Below, one piece after another: positions 22,092-32,068 of a DNA stretch of 64,000 bases (positions within the stretch are counted from its first letter, which is position 1; the number at the start of each line of letters is the position of its first letter). Position numbers and translations under genes: made by a program. The notes below the pieces were generated by a model that saw only the letters and a list, made by a program, of their open reading frames with translations, ran no database searches and was not told the DNA's origin. The DNA comes from Aureimonas sp. AU22 (GTDB lineage Bacteria; Pseudomonadota; Alphaproteobacteria; Rhizobiales; Rhizobiaceae), in the NCBI RefSeq assembly GCF_001463745.1, contig NZ_BBWJ01000044.1, forward strand, positions 1-64,000, read 5' to 3'.

Positions 22092-23609
22092 ATGCCCTTT
22101 TCCGATCTTGGTCTGAGTGCGAAGGTTCTAGCCGCTGTCGAGGCGGCCGGTTACACGGAACCGACGCCGATCCAGGAACAAGCGATCCCTCATGCTCTTC
22201 AGCGGCGGGACGTTTTGGGCATCGCGCAGACGGGAACGGGCAAAACGGCGTCGTTCGTGCTGCCGATGATGACGTTGCTGGAGCAGGGTCGCGCTCGCGC
22301 GCGCATGCCCCGCACGCTGATCATCGAGCCGACGCGCGAGCTCGCGGCGCAGGTCGAGGAATCCTTCGTCAAATACGGCGTCAATCAGCGGCTGAATGTT
22401 GCGCTGCTTATTGGTGGCGTGTCGTTCGAGGAGCAGAACAAGAAGCTCGAGCGCGGCGTCGACGTGCTGATCGCGACGCCGGGACGCCTGCTGGACCATT
22501 TCGAGCGTGGCCGTCTTCTGATGACGGGCGTCGAGATCCTCGTCATCGACGAGGCCGATCGCATGCTCGACATGGGTTTCATCCCGGACATCGAGCGCAT
22601 CTGCAAGATGATCCCGTTCACGCGGCAGACGCTGTTCTTCTCGGCCACCATGCCGCCCGAGATCACCCGTCTTGCCGACCAGTTCCTTCAGAATCCCGTT
22701 CGCGTCGAAGTGGCCAAGGCCTCGTCGACGGCCCTGACGGTCGAACAGCGCCTGGTTGCGACCCGCAAGGAGGACTACGAGAAGCGCGAGACGCTTCGCC
22801 GGGTCATCCGCGACCAGGGCGACGAACTGACCAACGCCATCATCTTCTGCAACCGCAAGCGCGACGTGTCGTTGCTCTTCCGCTCGCTGGAGAAGCACGG
22901 CTTTTCCGTGGGCGCCCTACACGGCGACATGGACCAGCGCGCGCGCACGATGACGCTGCAGGCCTTTCGCGACAACAAGATCACGCTTCTCGTCGCCTCA
23001 GACGTAGCGGCGCGCGGTCTCGATATCCCGATGGTCAGCCACGTCTTCAACTTCGACGTGCCGATCCATGCCGAGGACTACGTCCACCGGATTGGACGCA
23101 CGGGCCGTGCCGGTCGTTCGGGCAAGGCATTCACGCTCGTCGCCAAGGCCGACAAGAAGTATCTGGACGCCATCGAGACGATGATCGGCAAACAGATCGA
23201 GTGGCTCGACGGCGACGTATCGAGCCTCCCGGCCGTCGAGGAGACGGAAGAGAAGCCCACTCGCCGCCGCGGTAGCAGCAAGCGCGAAGAGACCGACGGC
23301 AAGCGCTCGTCGTCGCGCTCGGGCCGCACGTCGCGTCGCAGCAAGGAGCCCGCCGTGGAAGCCATCGTCGATGACGAGAGCGGCAACGACGTGGAAGCGG
23401 TTGCGACCGAGTTGCTTGCCTCGATCCCTGCCGAGCCGGCGAAGCGCGCCGAGCCGCGCGAGGACCGTTCACAGCGCCGCAACGAACGGCCTCAGCCCAG
23501 CAGCGGACGTCGTTTTTCCGATCGCGGAGGTTCCGGCCGCGACGAAGCGTCACCTGTCGGCTTCGGCGACGACATTCCGGCCTTCATGCTGATCCAGACG
23601 GGCGCCTGA
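22092..23609 (+). CDS. DEAD-box ATP-dependent RNA helicase (RhlE-like)
   Basis: A 505-aa RNA helicase. All core motifs are visible: Q motif near residue 25 (PTPIQEQAIP), Walker A AQTGTGKT (45-52), PTRELAAQ, VLIATPGRLLD, DEAD in VIDEADRMLDMGF, SAT, and in the second RecA domain AIIFCNRK, ASDVAARGLDIP and HRIGRTGRAG. After about residue 370 a disordered C-terminal tail rich in Arg, Ser, Glu and Lys follows and ends in GFGDDIPAFML. Such tails bind RNA or degradosome partners. RNase E is encoded elsewhere in this window, but no link is shown. Its stop overlaps the convergent TfoX-like frame by 26 nt. Confidence 0.95.
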   Translation: MPFSDLGLSAKVLAAVEAAGYTEPTPIQEQAIPHALQRRDVLGIAQTGTGKTASFVLPMMTLLEQGRARARMPRTLIIEPTRELAAQVEESFVKYGVNQRLNVALLIGGVSFEEQNKKLERGVDVLIATPGRLLDHFERGRLLMTGVEILVIDEADRMLDMGFIPDIERICKMIPFTRQTLFFSATMPPEITRLADQFLQNPVRVEVAKASSTALTVEQRLVATRKEDYEKRETLRRVIRDQGDELTNAIIFCNRKRDVSLLFRSLEKHGFSVGALHGDMDQRARTMTLQAFRDNKITLLVASDVAARGLDIPMVSHVFNFDVPIHAEDYVHRIGRTGRAGRSGKAFTLVAKADKKYLDAIETMIGKQIEWLDGDVSSLPAVEETEEKPTRRRGSSKREETDGKRSSSRSGRTSRRSKEPAVEAIVDDESGNDVEAVATELLASIPAEPAKRAEPREDRSQRRNERPQPSSGRRFSDRGGSGRDEASPVGFGDDIPAFMLIQTGA

Positions 23610-23934
23610 CCCCTCGCTTCGCATCGGCCTTCCCACGAGCCGCCGGAGGACGCCTGCTGCGTCCCGGCGGCTTTTCCATGCCGTGACGGATCGCGGCCTC
23701 AAGAGCGAGCCGCGCCCAAACCGCCATGACGTCGGGATCATCCCAGGCCTCGTCGGGCAGCGAATGGTAGGGCATCTCCACGGGCCTCCGTCCCTCGCGT
23801 TGGTATGTCCAGCGCCGGGAACCCGCTTCCTCGAAACGGGGGGCGGTCTCGGCATCGGTCTTCAACAAGAGTTCGCCTTGGAGAACGATGGCGACGATGC
23901 GACTCTCGGCATAGATGCCCTTTCCACCGAACAT
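23584..23934 (-). CDS. TfoX N-terminal domain protein lacking a canonical start
   Basis: The frame encodes a TfoX_N (Sxy) domain: RRMFGGKGIYAESRI, GELLLKTDAETAPRFEEAGSR and the W-A-R-L-A-L-E-A-A helix, then a basic Pro/Arg tail. TfoX_N proteins normally have about 20 residues before MFGGKG, and these are recognisable here (DDETLHELFASLHPISIRR, reaching 23991). But the codon before them is TAG (23992-23994) and none of the 19 codons is ATG, GTG or TTG. The first ATG, at 23934, would delete the first helix and strand. An ACG codon (Thr4 of that stretch) stands 7 nt after AGGA and might serve as a rare start. Start-codon loss or a sequencing error are alternatives. It follows sufA by 8 nt and overlaps the helicase gene antiparallel. 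Confidence 0.6.
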   Translation of the reverse strand: MFGGKGIYAESRIVAIVLQGELLLKTDAETAPRFEEAGSRRWTYQREGRRPVEMPYHSLPDEAWDDPDVMAVWARLALEAAIRHGMEKPPGRSRRPPAARGKADAKRGVRRPSGSA

Positions 23935-24002
23935 ACGGCGGATCGAGATCGGATGCAGGGACGCGAAGAGTTCGTGGAGCGTCTCGTCGTCCTAGGAACG
24001 GC

Positions 24003-24386
24003 TTAGGCCTCGGACCGGGCGGCGGCCATGGCAGCGCTGTCTGCCGGTTTCAGTTCGATGGACTCGCCGCAACCGCAGGCCGACGTCTGGTTCGGGTTGG
24101 TGAACGTGAAACCGGAACGAAGGGTGGTTTCCTCGTAGTCCATCCGCGTGCCGAGCAGGAACAGCACGGCCTCCGGAGCCACGAAGACGCGCGCACCGTC
24201 GTGCTCGACCACGTCCTCGCCGAGCTTCGGTTCGGTGACGAGGTCGATCGTGTACTCCATACCCGCGCAGCCGCCCTTCTTCACCCCGACGCGGATGCCC
24301 AGCGCATCGTCACCCCGCGACTGCACGATCGCACGGACGCGATCGGCTGCGGCATCGGACATGGAGAGAACGGAAAAGCGGCCCAT
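24003..24386 (-). CDS. sufA: A-type iron-sulfur carrier protein SufA
   Basis: An A-type carrier that passes Fe-S clusters from the SufBCD scaffold to targets. ATG at 24386 with AAGGA upstream gives 127 aa. The three ligands are Cys40 (KKGGCAGMEY), Cys104 and Cys106 (SACGCGESI), in normal spacing. It has a short Ala-rich C-terminal extension. It is the last SUF gene of the operon, 75 nt after the DUF59 gene. Confidence 0.95.
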   Translation of the reverse strand: MGRFSVLSMSDAAADRVRAIVQSRGDDALGIRVGVKKGGCAGMEYTIDLVTEPKLGEDVVEHDGARVFVAPEAVLFLLGTRMDYEETTLRSGFTFTNPNQTSACGCGESIELKPADSAAMAAARSEA

Positions 24387-24461
24387 TGCAGGATCCTTCG
24401 AAGCAGTCTCGACAAGAAAGGTGGGACGGCTCGCGCGTTCGCGCAAGCCTTTTCCGTTCGA

Positions 24462-24887
24462 TCAGAACCAGCCGACGGCGACCTGAGCTTCCTCGCTCAT
24501 GCGCTCCGGTGTCCAGGGCGGATCGAAGACGAGTTCCACCTTCACGACTTGAATGCCTTCCACGGTGCCCACGGCATTCTCGACCCAACCCGGCATCTCG
24601 CCCGCAACGGGGCAACCGGGCGCCGTCAGCGTCATGTCGATGTCGACGTTTCGATCGTCATCGATGTCGATCTTGTAGATCAAACCGAGCTCGTAGATGT
24701 CGGCGGGAATTTCGGGGTCGTAGACCGTCTTCAGTGCGGCAACGATGTCGTCCGTCAGGCGCGCGAGCTCGTCCGCTGGAATGGCCGATGCCTTCGCGGC
24801 GCCCGCCGTTTCGATGTTCGCGCCGACGCGTTCCGCCTCGGTTGTCCCGGACGGCTGTGCCGCCGTCGTGTCGTAGATATCGGCCAT
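24462..24887 (-). CDS. SUF-associated DUF59 (MIP18-like) Fe-S assembly protein, SufX/SufT type
   Basis: A 141-aa protein: residues 1-40 form a low-complexity Ala/Thr/Glu N-terminal extension and 45-140 the DUF59 domain (IVAALKTVYDPEIPADIYELGLIY, then TLTAPGCPVAGEMPGWVENAV). The conserved Cys in the APGCP loop is present. DUF59 proteins in suf operons help maturation of Fe-S proteins. In Agrobacterium the gene at this place is called sufX; SufT is another name for the type. ATG at 24887 has TGAGGAG upstream. It starts 11 nt after sufS. Confidence 0.92.
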   Translation of the reverse strand: MADIYDTTAAQPSGTTEAERVGANIETAGAAKASAIPADELARLTDDIVAALKTVYDPEIPADIYELGLIYKIDIDDDRNVDIDMTLTAPGCPVAGEMPGWVENAVGTVEGIQVVKVELVFDPPWTPERMSEEAQVAVGWF

Positions 24888-24898
24888 CAGATGGCTCC

Positions 24899-26143
24899 TC
24901 AGGCGAAGAAGCGGTGCGCTTTTTCCAGCGCTTCGGCGAGGCGATCGACCTCGGCCAGGGTGTTGTACATGCCGAACGAGGCGCGGCAAGTGGATGTGGC
25001 GCCAAATCGCTTAAGCAACGGTTGGGCACAATGCGTGCCCGCTCGCACCGCGACGCCCTCGCGATCGATCACCATCGACACGTCATGGGCGTGAATACCC
25101 TCGAGGTCGAACGCGACGATCGCTCCCTTGCCCGGCGCTTCGCCGTAGATGCGCAGCGTCGGAACGGCCTTCAGCCGCTCATGGGCGTAGGCGCGCAGGC
25201 TCTCCTCATGCGCAGCGATCCGATCGCGGCCGATGGAACGCATGTAATCGAGCGCGGCGCCCAGGCCGATCGCCTGGACGATCGGCGGCGTACCGGCTTC
25301 GAAGCGATGTGGCGGCGCATTGTAGGTCACGCCCTCCTCCGTCACCTCAACGATCATCTCGCCGCCGCCGTTGAACGGCTGCATGCGATCGAGCATGTCG
25401 TACCGACCGTAGAGGACACCGATCCCGGTCGGGCCGTAGACCTTATGGCCCGTGAAGACATAGAAGTCGCAGCCGATGTCCTGCACGTCCACCGGCAGAT
25501 GGACCGCCCCTTGGCTGCCGTCGATCAGCACCGGGATGCCGCGCGCGTGGGCGAGCTCCGTCACCGCCTTCGCGGGCGTGACCGTGCCGAGGACGTTCGA
25601 CATATGCGTGAACGCCACGAGCTTGGTGCGCGGCGTGATCGCCTGCTCGAAGTCCGCGAGCGCGATCGACCCGTCGTCCGCCACCGGCACGAACACCAGC
25701 CTGGCGCCCTTGCGTTCGCGCAGGAGGTGCCAGGGCACGATGTTGGAATGGTGTTCCATCACCGTGAGCACGATCTCGTCGCCCTCTCCGATCTCCTTCA
25801 TCCCGTAGCCGTAGGCCACGAGGTTGATGGATTCGGTGGCGGAGCGTGTGAACACGATCTCGTCGTGGCTGGCGGCGTTGAGGAAGCTGCGCACGGTCTC
25901 CCGGGCCGCCTCGAAATCTTCCGTCGCCTTGTTCGACAGGAAGTGCAGTCCGCGGTGCACGTTGGAATAGGTGTTCGCGTAGGCGGACTGGATCACGTCC
26001 AGCACCTGCCGCGGCTTCTGTGCCGAAGCGCCGTTGTCGAGGTAGACCAGCGGCTTGCCGTGCACCTCGCGCGAGAGGATCGGAAAGTCGCGCCGGATCG
26101 CCTCGATGTCGTATCGCTCTGTGGCGACGGTCTGAATGTTCAT
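24899..26143 (-). CDS. sufS: Cysteine desulfurase SufS (type II)
   Basis: Takes sulfur from cysteine as an enzyme persulfide for cluster assembly. The 414-aa protein has PLP-binding Lys234 (TGHKVYGPTG), His-His at 131-132 over the cofactor, and the catalytic Cys372 in the short ordered RAGTHCAQPLL loop. That loop marks it as group II, distinct from the first gene of the operon, which has the group I loop. No SufE gene is in the window, so its sulfur acceptor is unknown. It lies 52 nt after sufD. Confidence 0.97.
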   Translation of the reverse strand: MNIQTVATERYDIEAIRRDFPILSREVHGKPLVYLDNGASAQKPRQVLDVIQSAYANTYSNVHRGLHFLSNKATEDFEAARETVRSFLNAASHDEIVFTRSATESINLVAYGYGMKEIGEGDEIVLTVMEHHSNIVPWHLLRERKGARLVFVPVADDGSIALADFEQAITPRTKLVAFTHMSNVLGTVTPAKAVTELAHARGIPVLIDGSQGAVHLPVDVQDIGCDFYVFTGHKVYGPTGIGVLYGRYDMLDRMQPFNGGGEMIVEVTEEGVTYNAPPHRFEAGTPPIVQAIGLGAALDYMRSIGRDRIAAHEESLRAYAHERLKAVPTLRIYGEAPGKGAIVAFDLEGIHAHDVSMVIDREGVAVRAGTHCAQPLLKRFGATSTCRASFGMYNTLAEVDRLAEALEKAHRFFA

Positions 26144-26195
26144 CGGTCCGCTCTCCGGGTTGCCGGCGGCAAGCCGGCTCGGATGATTCGCGGGA

Positions 26196-27431
26196 CTATC
26201 GGTCCCGCGCCAGCCAGTCGTCGATCCGCGCTTCCAGGGCCTCGACCAGCGCCTCGTCTTCGAGATCCTCCACGACCTCGTCCACGAACGCCTTCACGAG
26301 AAGCGCGCGGGCGGGCGCCTCGGGAATACCGCGGCTCATGAGGTAGAAGAGGTGATCGGCGTTGATTTCTCCCGCCGTCGCGCCGTGACCGCACTGTACG
26401 TCGTCGGCGAAGATTTCCAGTTCGGGCTTGGCCGAGAAGTCGCCCTCGTCCGACAGGAGCAGCGTGTTGCAGGCAAGGCGCGCGTCGGTCTTCTGAGCGC
26501 CCTTGGCAACCCGGATCATGCCCTGGAACACGCCGTGCCCGCCGAACACCACGTTGCGGAAGATCTCGGTCGAGGTCGTATGGGCGACGTTGTGATTCAG
26601 CGTCGTCGTGACGTCGATGTGCTGTCCGGCTTCCAGAAGGTTCACGCCGCGGATCTGAATGTCGGCGCCCTCGCCGACCGTCACCGCATGGACTTCCTGC
26701 CGCACGACGGCGCCGCCGGCGTTGAGAACGAAGAGCCGCAGCTTCGCGTCCGCGCCGAGGCGCACGTTGAGCTGGCCGAGATGGGTCTCGGCCGAGCCCT
26801 TTTCCTGCACGACGATCCACAACGCATCGGCACCGTCGCCGATGTCGAGATGGTGGACTGCAGACGAGAGATCGCCCGAGGCGCCCGACGGCGCACGCTC
26901 CACCAGCGTCGCCCGCGCCCCCGGACCGACCTCGACGATCGAGAACGAGTGGCTGCCGCCCGCGCCGGGCTGGGCCCGCAATTCGGTGACGCTCTGCGCG
27001 CCTTCGGACTTCGACACGCGGATACGCGAACCCTTCGCGCCCATCGCCGTGTTGACGAGACGCACCGTATCGACAGAGCGATCGAGATGATTCACCACCT
27101 CGTCGAAGGCTGCGGGCTGCGCTCCGGTCTCGACCGAGACGACGGGGGCCGGGTCGTTGCCCGCACCCGCCGTGCCGAGTTCCACCACCACGCTATGTGG
27201 CAGGAAAGGCGTCAGGAACGTCGGCTCGGCGCCATCGCGGACCGCCTCGGCCTGACGGCCGAGCAGCACACGCAGATCGGTGTAGTGCCACGCCTCGACA
27301 CGCCGGCTCGGCAGGCCCTCGCTCGCCAGAACGTCGAGCGCGCGGCGCTGCGCGTCAGTTGCGACCGCGGTCTGGCCACGCTCGATCAGCGCCAGTTCCG
27401 CCTTGGTACGGGGCTGGGTCGTCGCCGACAT
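26196..27431 (-). CDS. sufD: SUF complex subunit SufD
   Basis: A scaffold subunit that pairs with SufB and SufC in the SufBC2D complex. The 411-aa protein has the divergent N-terminal helical region (WHYTDLRVLL near residue 50) and the C-terminal right-handed beta-helix core with HIDVTTTLNHNVAHTTS, LSDEGDFSAKPELEIFADDVQCGHGAT and LFYLMSRGIPEAPARALL. The His in the CGHGAT segment corresponds to the residue implicated in cluster formation in SufD. Its ATG overlaps the sufC stop by one base, so the two are translationally coupled. Confidence 0.96.
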   Translation of the reverse strand: MSATTQPRTKAELALIERGQTAVATDAQRRALDVLASEGLPSRRVEAWHYTDLRVLLGRQAEAVRDGAEPTFLTPFLPHSVVVELGTAGAGNDPAPVVSVETGAQPAAFDEVVNHLDRSVDTVRLVNTAMGAKGSRIRVSKSEGAQSVTELRAQPGAGGSHSFSIVEVGPGARATLVERAPSGASGDLSSAVHHLDIGDGADALWIVVQEKGSAETHLGQLNVRLGADAKLRLFVLNAGGAVVRQEVHAVTVGEGADIQIRGVNLLEAGQHIDVTTTLNHNVAHTTSTEIFRNVVFGGHGVFQGMIRVAKGAQKTDARLACNTLLLSDEGDFSAKPELEIFADDVQCGHGATAGEINADHLFYLMSRGIPEAPARALLVKAFVDEVVEDLEDEALVEALEARIDDWLARDR

Positions 27432-28186
27432 CAGGCCGCCTCACCGATGATCTGGGCGTAGCCCTCGTTCTCCAGCTGCAGCGCCAGCGACTTGTCGCCC
27501 GACTTGATGATCCGGCCCTTGTAGAGGACATGGACCTTGTCCGGCACGATGTAGTCGAGCAGGCGCTGGTAGTGCGTGATGACGAGGAACGAGCGGTCGG
27601 GTCCGCGCAGCGCGTTGACGCCGTCCGCCACGATCTTCAGCGCGTCGATGTCGAGGCCGGAGTCCGTCTCGTCCATGACGCAGAGCTTCGGCTCCAGAAG
27701 CGCCATCTGGAGGATCTCCGCACGCTTCTTCTCGCCGCCAGAGAACCCGACGTTGAGCGGGCGCTTCAGCATGTCGGCGTCGATCTTGAGATCGGCGGCC
27801 GATGCCTTGACGCGGCGCAGGAAGTCGGGGGTCGTCAGCTCGCTCTCGCCCCGGGCCTTGCGCTGCGAGTTGAGCGCCGTCTTCAGGAAGGTCATCGTGG
27901 CGACGCCGGGGATCTCCAGCGGATACTGGAAGGCCAGGAACACGCCGGACGCCGCGCGCTCGGCCGCGTCCATCTCCAGGATCGACTCGCCGTTGTAGAG
28001 TATGTCGCCCTCGGTGACCTCGTAGTCCTCGCGGCCGGCGATGATGTAGGACAGGGTCGACTTGCCCGACCCGTTCGGCCCCATGATCGCCGCCACCTCG
28101 CCGTCCGCGACCGTCAGGTCGAGGCCGCGCAGGATTTCGGTGTCGGTGTCCGCCACGCGGGCGTGCAGGTTTCTGATTTCCAGCAT
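27431..28186 (-). CDS. sufC: Fe-S cluster assembly ATPase SufC
   Basis: The ABC-type ATPase of SufBC2D, soluble and not a transporter. The 251-aa protein carries Walker A (GPNGSGKST), the atypical signature FSGGEKKR, Walker B ending CVMDETDSGLD, and the switch His in VITHYQRLL. The ATG at 28186 begins MLEIRNLHARV. It lies 78 nt after sufB and overlaps sufD. Confidence 0.97.
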   Translation of the reverse strand: MLEIRNLHARVADTDTEILRGLDLTVADGEVAAIMGPNGSGKSTLSYIIAGREDYEVTEGDILYNGESILEMDAAERAASGVFLAFQYPLEIPGVATMTFLKTALNSQRKARGESELTTPDFLRRVKASAADLKIDADMLKRPLNVGFSGGEKKRAEILQMALLEPKLCVMDETDSGLDIDALKIVADGVNALRGPDRSFLVITHYQRLLDYIVPDKVHVLYKGRIIKSGDKSLALQLENEGYAQIIGEAA

Positions 28187-28264
28187 CTCGGTTCTTCTAA
28201 AGCGTTGGTCGGCGCCGCGGTCGCGGGCGCGGTCGGATAGGGCGATGGGTTGGCGTGTCGGCGA

Positions 28265-29803
<1,539 letters not shown>

Positions 29804-29857
29804 CGTATCTCTCCACACTCGCCGGATTCAAAGTCCGGTGGTTGGCCTGTGGACTGC

Positions 29858-29885
29858 CCTATAGCGGCAGTTCACAACGGTTCAA
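29858..29885 (-). promoter_or_regulatory. Internal promoter candidate before sufB
   Basis: On the minus strand TTGAAC, a 16-nt spacer and TATAGG form a good sigma-70-type promoter 55-82 nt before the sufB ATG. An ACTGCC-GCTATA-GGGCAGT inverted repeat surrounds the -10 and could be an operator. Confidence 0.5.
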
Positions 29886-29890
29886 ATGGG

Positions 29891-29922
29891 GGTCCGGCCC
29901 TAAAAGTTGAAGGCGCCGGACC
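29891..29922. repeat. 8-bp perfect hairpin between sufS2 and sufB
   Basis: GGTCCGGC (29891-29898) pairs with GCCGGACC (29915-29922) across 16 nt, 18 nt after the sufS2 stop and just upstream of the internal promoter candidate. It may protect or end the sufS2 transcript. No T-tract follows. Confidence 0.5.
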
Positions 29923-29939
29923 AGATTAGCTGCGGCCGC

Positions 29940-31115
29940 TCATGCGACATGTCGCTCCCGGGCATTCGGCACCGTCCGAGCCCAGTGCACGCTGAAGGCG
30001 GCAAGGAAACGATTGATTGCGGCCGCGTCGGTCTCCGCCCCGAAACTGACGCGCAGGCCTCCCATGCTCGGCTCCACATCGGCGCCGCCACGAGCCATCG
30101 CCTCCAGCACGAAGGATCCGCCGATCTTTCCCGACGAGCAGGCCGAGCCGGCCGACACGGCGATGCCTGCAAGATCCATGGCGATCTGAACGGTCTCGGC
30201 GCGCCGGTCGGGATGGTGAAACATGACCGTCTGCGGCAGCCGCTCGGCGCCCTTTCCCAGGATGGAAAACTCCGGGGATAGTGCCGTTATCCCGCGCTCC
30301 AAGTGATCGCGCAGCATCAACATCGCTTCGCGCTGGCCCGTCTTCGCCAGGGCTTCGCGCGCCGCGGCGCCGAAAGCAGCCACTAAGGCCGTTGCCTCCG
30401 TGCCGGCACGCTGCCGCGTTTCCTGCGCACCGCCGGTGAGCAGAGGTGCGGGTCGGAGCGCGGTCGTACGCAGTGCGAAGGCACCGATGCCCTTGGGTCC
30501 GCCGATCTTGTGCGCGGAGACGATCACGGCGTCCGCGCCAAGCGCCAGCGCATCGACCGGCAGGCGGCCGGCCACCTGTACGCTGTCGCAGACCACGATC
30601 GCACAGGCGGCATGCGCTCGCTCGACGATCTCCCGCACCGGCTGCAACACACCGGTTTCGCTGTTGGCCGCACAGAAGGCGACGATGCCCGGGCGTTGCT
30701 CGGCCAGCCACAGCTCCAGCGCATCCAGGCGAACGACGCCGGTGGCATCGACTGGCAGTCGTGTCACGTCGGCCGACGGGAACCGCCCCCCTTCGCGGAT
30801 GCAGGGATGATCGGTGTCGATCACTGCAAGGCGTGGATGGACGACGTCCCGGCCGCTCTCGGTCCAATGCGGCGTGAGGCAGGTGACCGCGGCCTCCGTG
30901 GCGCCGCTCGTGAAGACCACCGCATCGGCCTCGGCGCCGACAAGCGTCGCGACGTCCGCGCGGGCCCTTGCGAGCAGCGCACGGGCGGCGCGGCCTTCGG
31001 AATGAACCGACGACGGGTTGCCCGAAATGGCCAACGCAGAGATCAGCGCGTCCCGCGCCTCGTCCAGAAGCGGTGCGCTCGCATTGTGATCTAGATAGAG
31101 CCGCGTCTCGCGCAC
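29940..31115 (-). CDS. sufS2: Cysteine desulfurase, NifS/IscS class (SufS2 of the suf operon)
   Basis: A second PLP-dependent cysteine desulfurase. GTG at 31115 (AAGG 7 nt upstream) gives 391 aa starting RETRLYLDHNASAPLL, the NifS-type opening. A GTG at 31172 would add 19 residues. PLP Lys203 lies in SAHKIGGPKG, and catalytic Cys326 is in the loop SAGSACSSGKI, typical of group I enzymes. It heads the order sufS2-B-C-D-S1-X-A, known from Agrobacterium. An Irr-box-like sequence lies upstream. Two desulfurases of different classes in one operon suggests different sulfur acceptors (inference). Confidence 0.93.
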   Translation of the reverse strand: MRETRLYLDHNASAPLLDEARDALISALAISGNPSSVHSEGRAARALLARARADVATLVGAEADAVVFTSGATEAAVTCLTPHWTESGRDVVHPRLAVIDTDHPCIREGGRFPSADVTRLPVDATGVVRLDALELWLAEQRPGIVAFCAANSETGVLQPVREIVERAHAACAIVVCDSVQVAGRLPVDALALGADAVIVSAHKIGGPKGIGAFALRTTALRPAPLLTGGAQETRQRAGTEATALVAAFGAAAREALAKTGQREAMLMLRDHLERGITALSPEFSILGKGAERLPQTVMFHHPDRRAETVQIAMDLAGIAVSAGSACSSGKIGGSFVLEAMARGGADVEPSMGGLRVSFGAETDAAAINRFLAAFSVHWARTVPNARERHVA

Positions 31116-31235
31116 TGCCGACCTTCGCGATTTTCCGGTTGGCCCGTCGATGGTTCGCTCTGGGGCCGACACTCGAAAATGTTTGTGTTTGGAGCGCTCG
31201 GCGGACTACATAGCGCCCCTATAGGACCCGTGTAG

Positions 31236-31252
31236 TTTTGAATCGTTCTAAG
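31236..31252. promoter_or_regulatory. Irr/ICE-box-like site in the suf promoter region
   Basis: TTTTGAATCGTTCTAAG matches the rhizobial Irr (iron control element) consensus TTTAGAA-N3-TTCTAAA at 12 of 14 fixed positions, with the GAA-N3-TTC core intact. It lies 121 nt before sufS2 and 79 nt before the divergent hydrolase gene. Irr control of suf operons has been proposed in Rhizobiales. Confidence 0.5.
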
Positions 31253-31287
31253 CAAGAACTTTAAGAGGCTGCCGATCCTTCGTCAAG

Positions 31288-31309
31288 GTGCGTGGGTCTG
31301 CCCAGGCAC
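31288..31309. repeat. 22-nt symmetric hairpin in the leader of the alpha/beta hydrolase
   Basis: GTGC-G-TGGG-TCTG-CCCA-G-GCAC is a symmetric stem interrupted by one G-G mismatch and closed by a TCTG loop. It ends 21 nt before the ATG at 31331, close to the GAGG ribosome site, so it could affect translation. Confidence 0.4.
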
Positions 31310-31330
31310 GTTAGCCCCTGAGGTTTTGCA

Positions 31331-32005
31331 ATGCCCGAAGTCATCTTCAACGGACCCGCCGGCCGGCTGGAAGGTCGCTATCAGGCGGCGAAGGAGAAGA
31401 ACGCGCCGATCGCGATCGTTCTGCACCCGCACCCCCGCTTCGGCGGCACGATGAACAACCAGATCGTCTACAAGCTGTTCTACATGTTCGTGGAGCGCGG
31501 CTTTACGACGCTGCGTTTCAATTTTCGGGGCATCGGGCGCAGCCAGGGCGAATTCGATCACGGCGCGGGCGAGTTGTCCGACGCGGCTGCCGCGCTTGAC
31601 TGGATCCAGGCGCTGCACCCCGATTCCAAACACTGCTGGGTGGCAGGCTACTCGTTCGGCTCGTGGATCGGAATGCAGCTCCTGATGCGCCGCCCGGAGA
31701 TCGAGGGCTTCATGTCGATTTCGCCGCAGCCCAACTCCTACGACTTCTCCTTCCTCGCCCCCTGCCCGTCCTCCGGCCTGATCATCCATGGCGACAAGGA
31801 CAAGGTTGCGCCGCCGAAGGACGTCCAGGGACTGGTGGACAAGCTGAAGACCCAGAAGGGCATCATGATCACCCAGAAGACGATGGCCGGGGCGAACCAC
31901 TTTTATGGCGAGCACACGGACGAGCTGCTGGCCGAATGCGCCGAGTATCTCGACCGTCGCCTCGCGGGTGAGCTGTCCGACGCCCGGCCCAAACGCCTGA
32001 AGTAA
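31331..32005 (+). CDS. Alpha/beta hydrolase, function unknown
   Basis: A 224-aa cytoplasmic alpha/beta hydrolase of the type often annotated near suf and tyrS in rhizobia. The opening MPEVIFNGPAGRLEG leads to LHPHPRFGGTMNNQ (oxyanion region), FNFRGIGRSQG, and the nucleophile elbow AGYSFGSW with catalytic Ser. IIHGDKDKVAPP has the acid residue and GANHFYGEH the His. ATG at 31331 has GAGG 7 nt upstream. There is no signal peptide. Substrate unknown. It is divergent from the suf operon. Confidence 0.9.
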   Translation: MPEVIFNGPAGRLEGRYQAAKEKNAPIAIVLHPHPRFGGTMNNQIVYKLFYMFVERGFTTLRFNFRGIGRSQGEFDHGAGELSDAAAALDWIQALHPDSKHCWVAGYSFGSWIGMQLLMRRPEIEGFMSISPQPNSYDFSFLAPCPSSGLIIHGDKDKVAPPKDVQGLVDKLKTQKGIMITQKTMAGANHFYGEHTDELLAECAEYLDRRLAGELSDARPKRLK

Positions 32006-32068
32006 TCCAGATCGCCGGCGGCCGCGTGATACGCGCGCCGCCCGCTCTCCCGACGGAACAGTGTGAAC

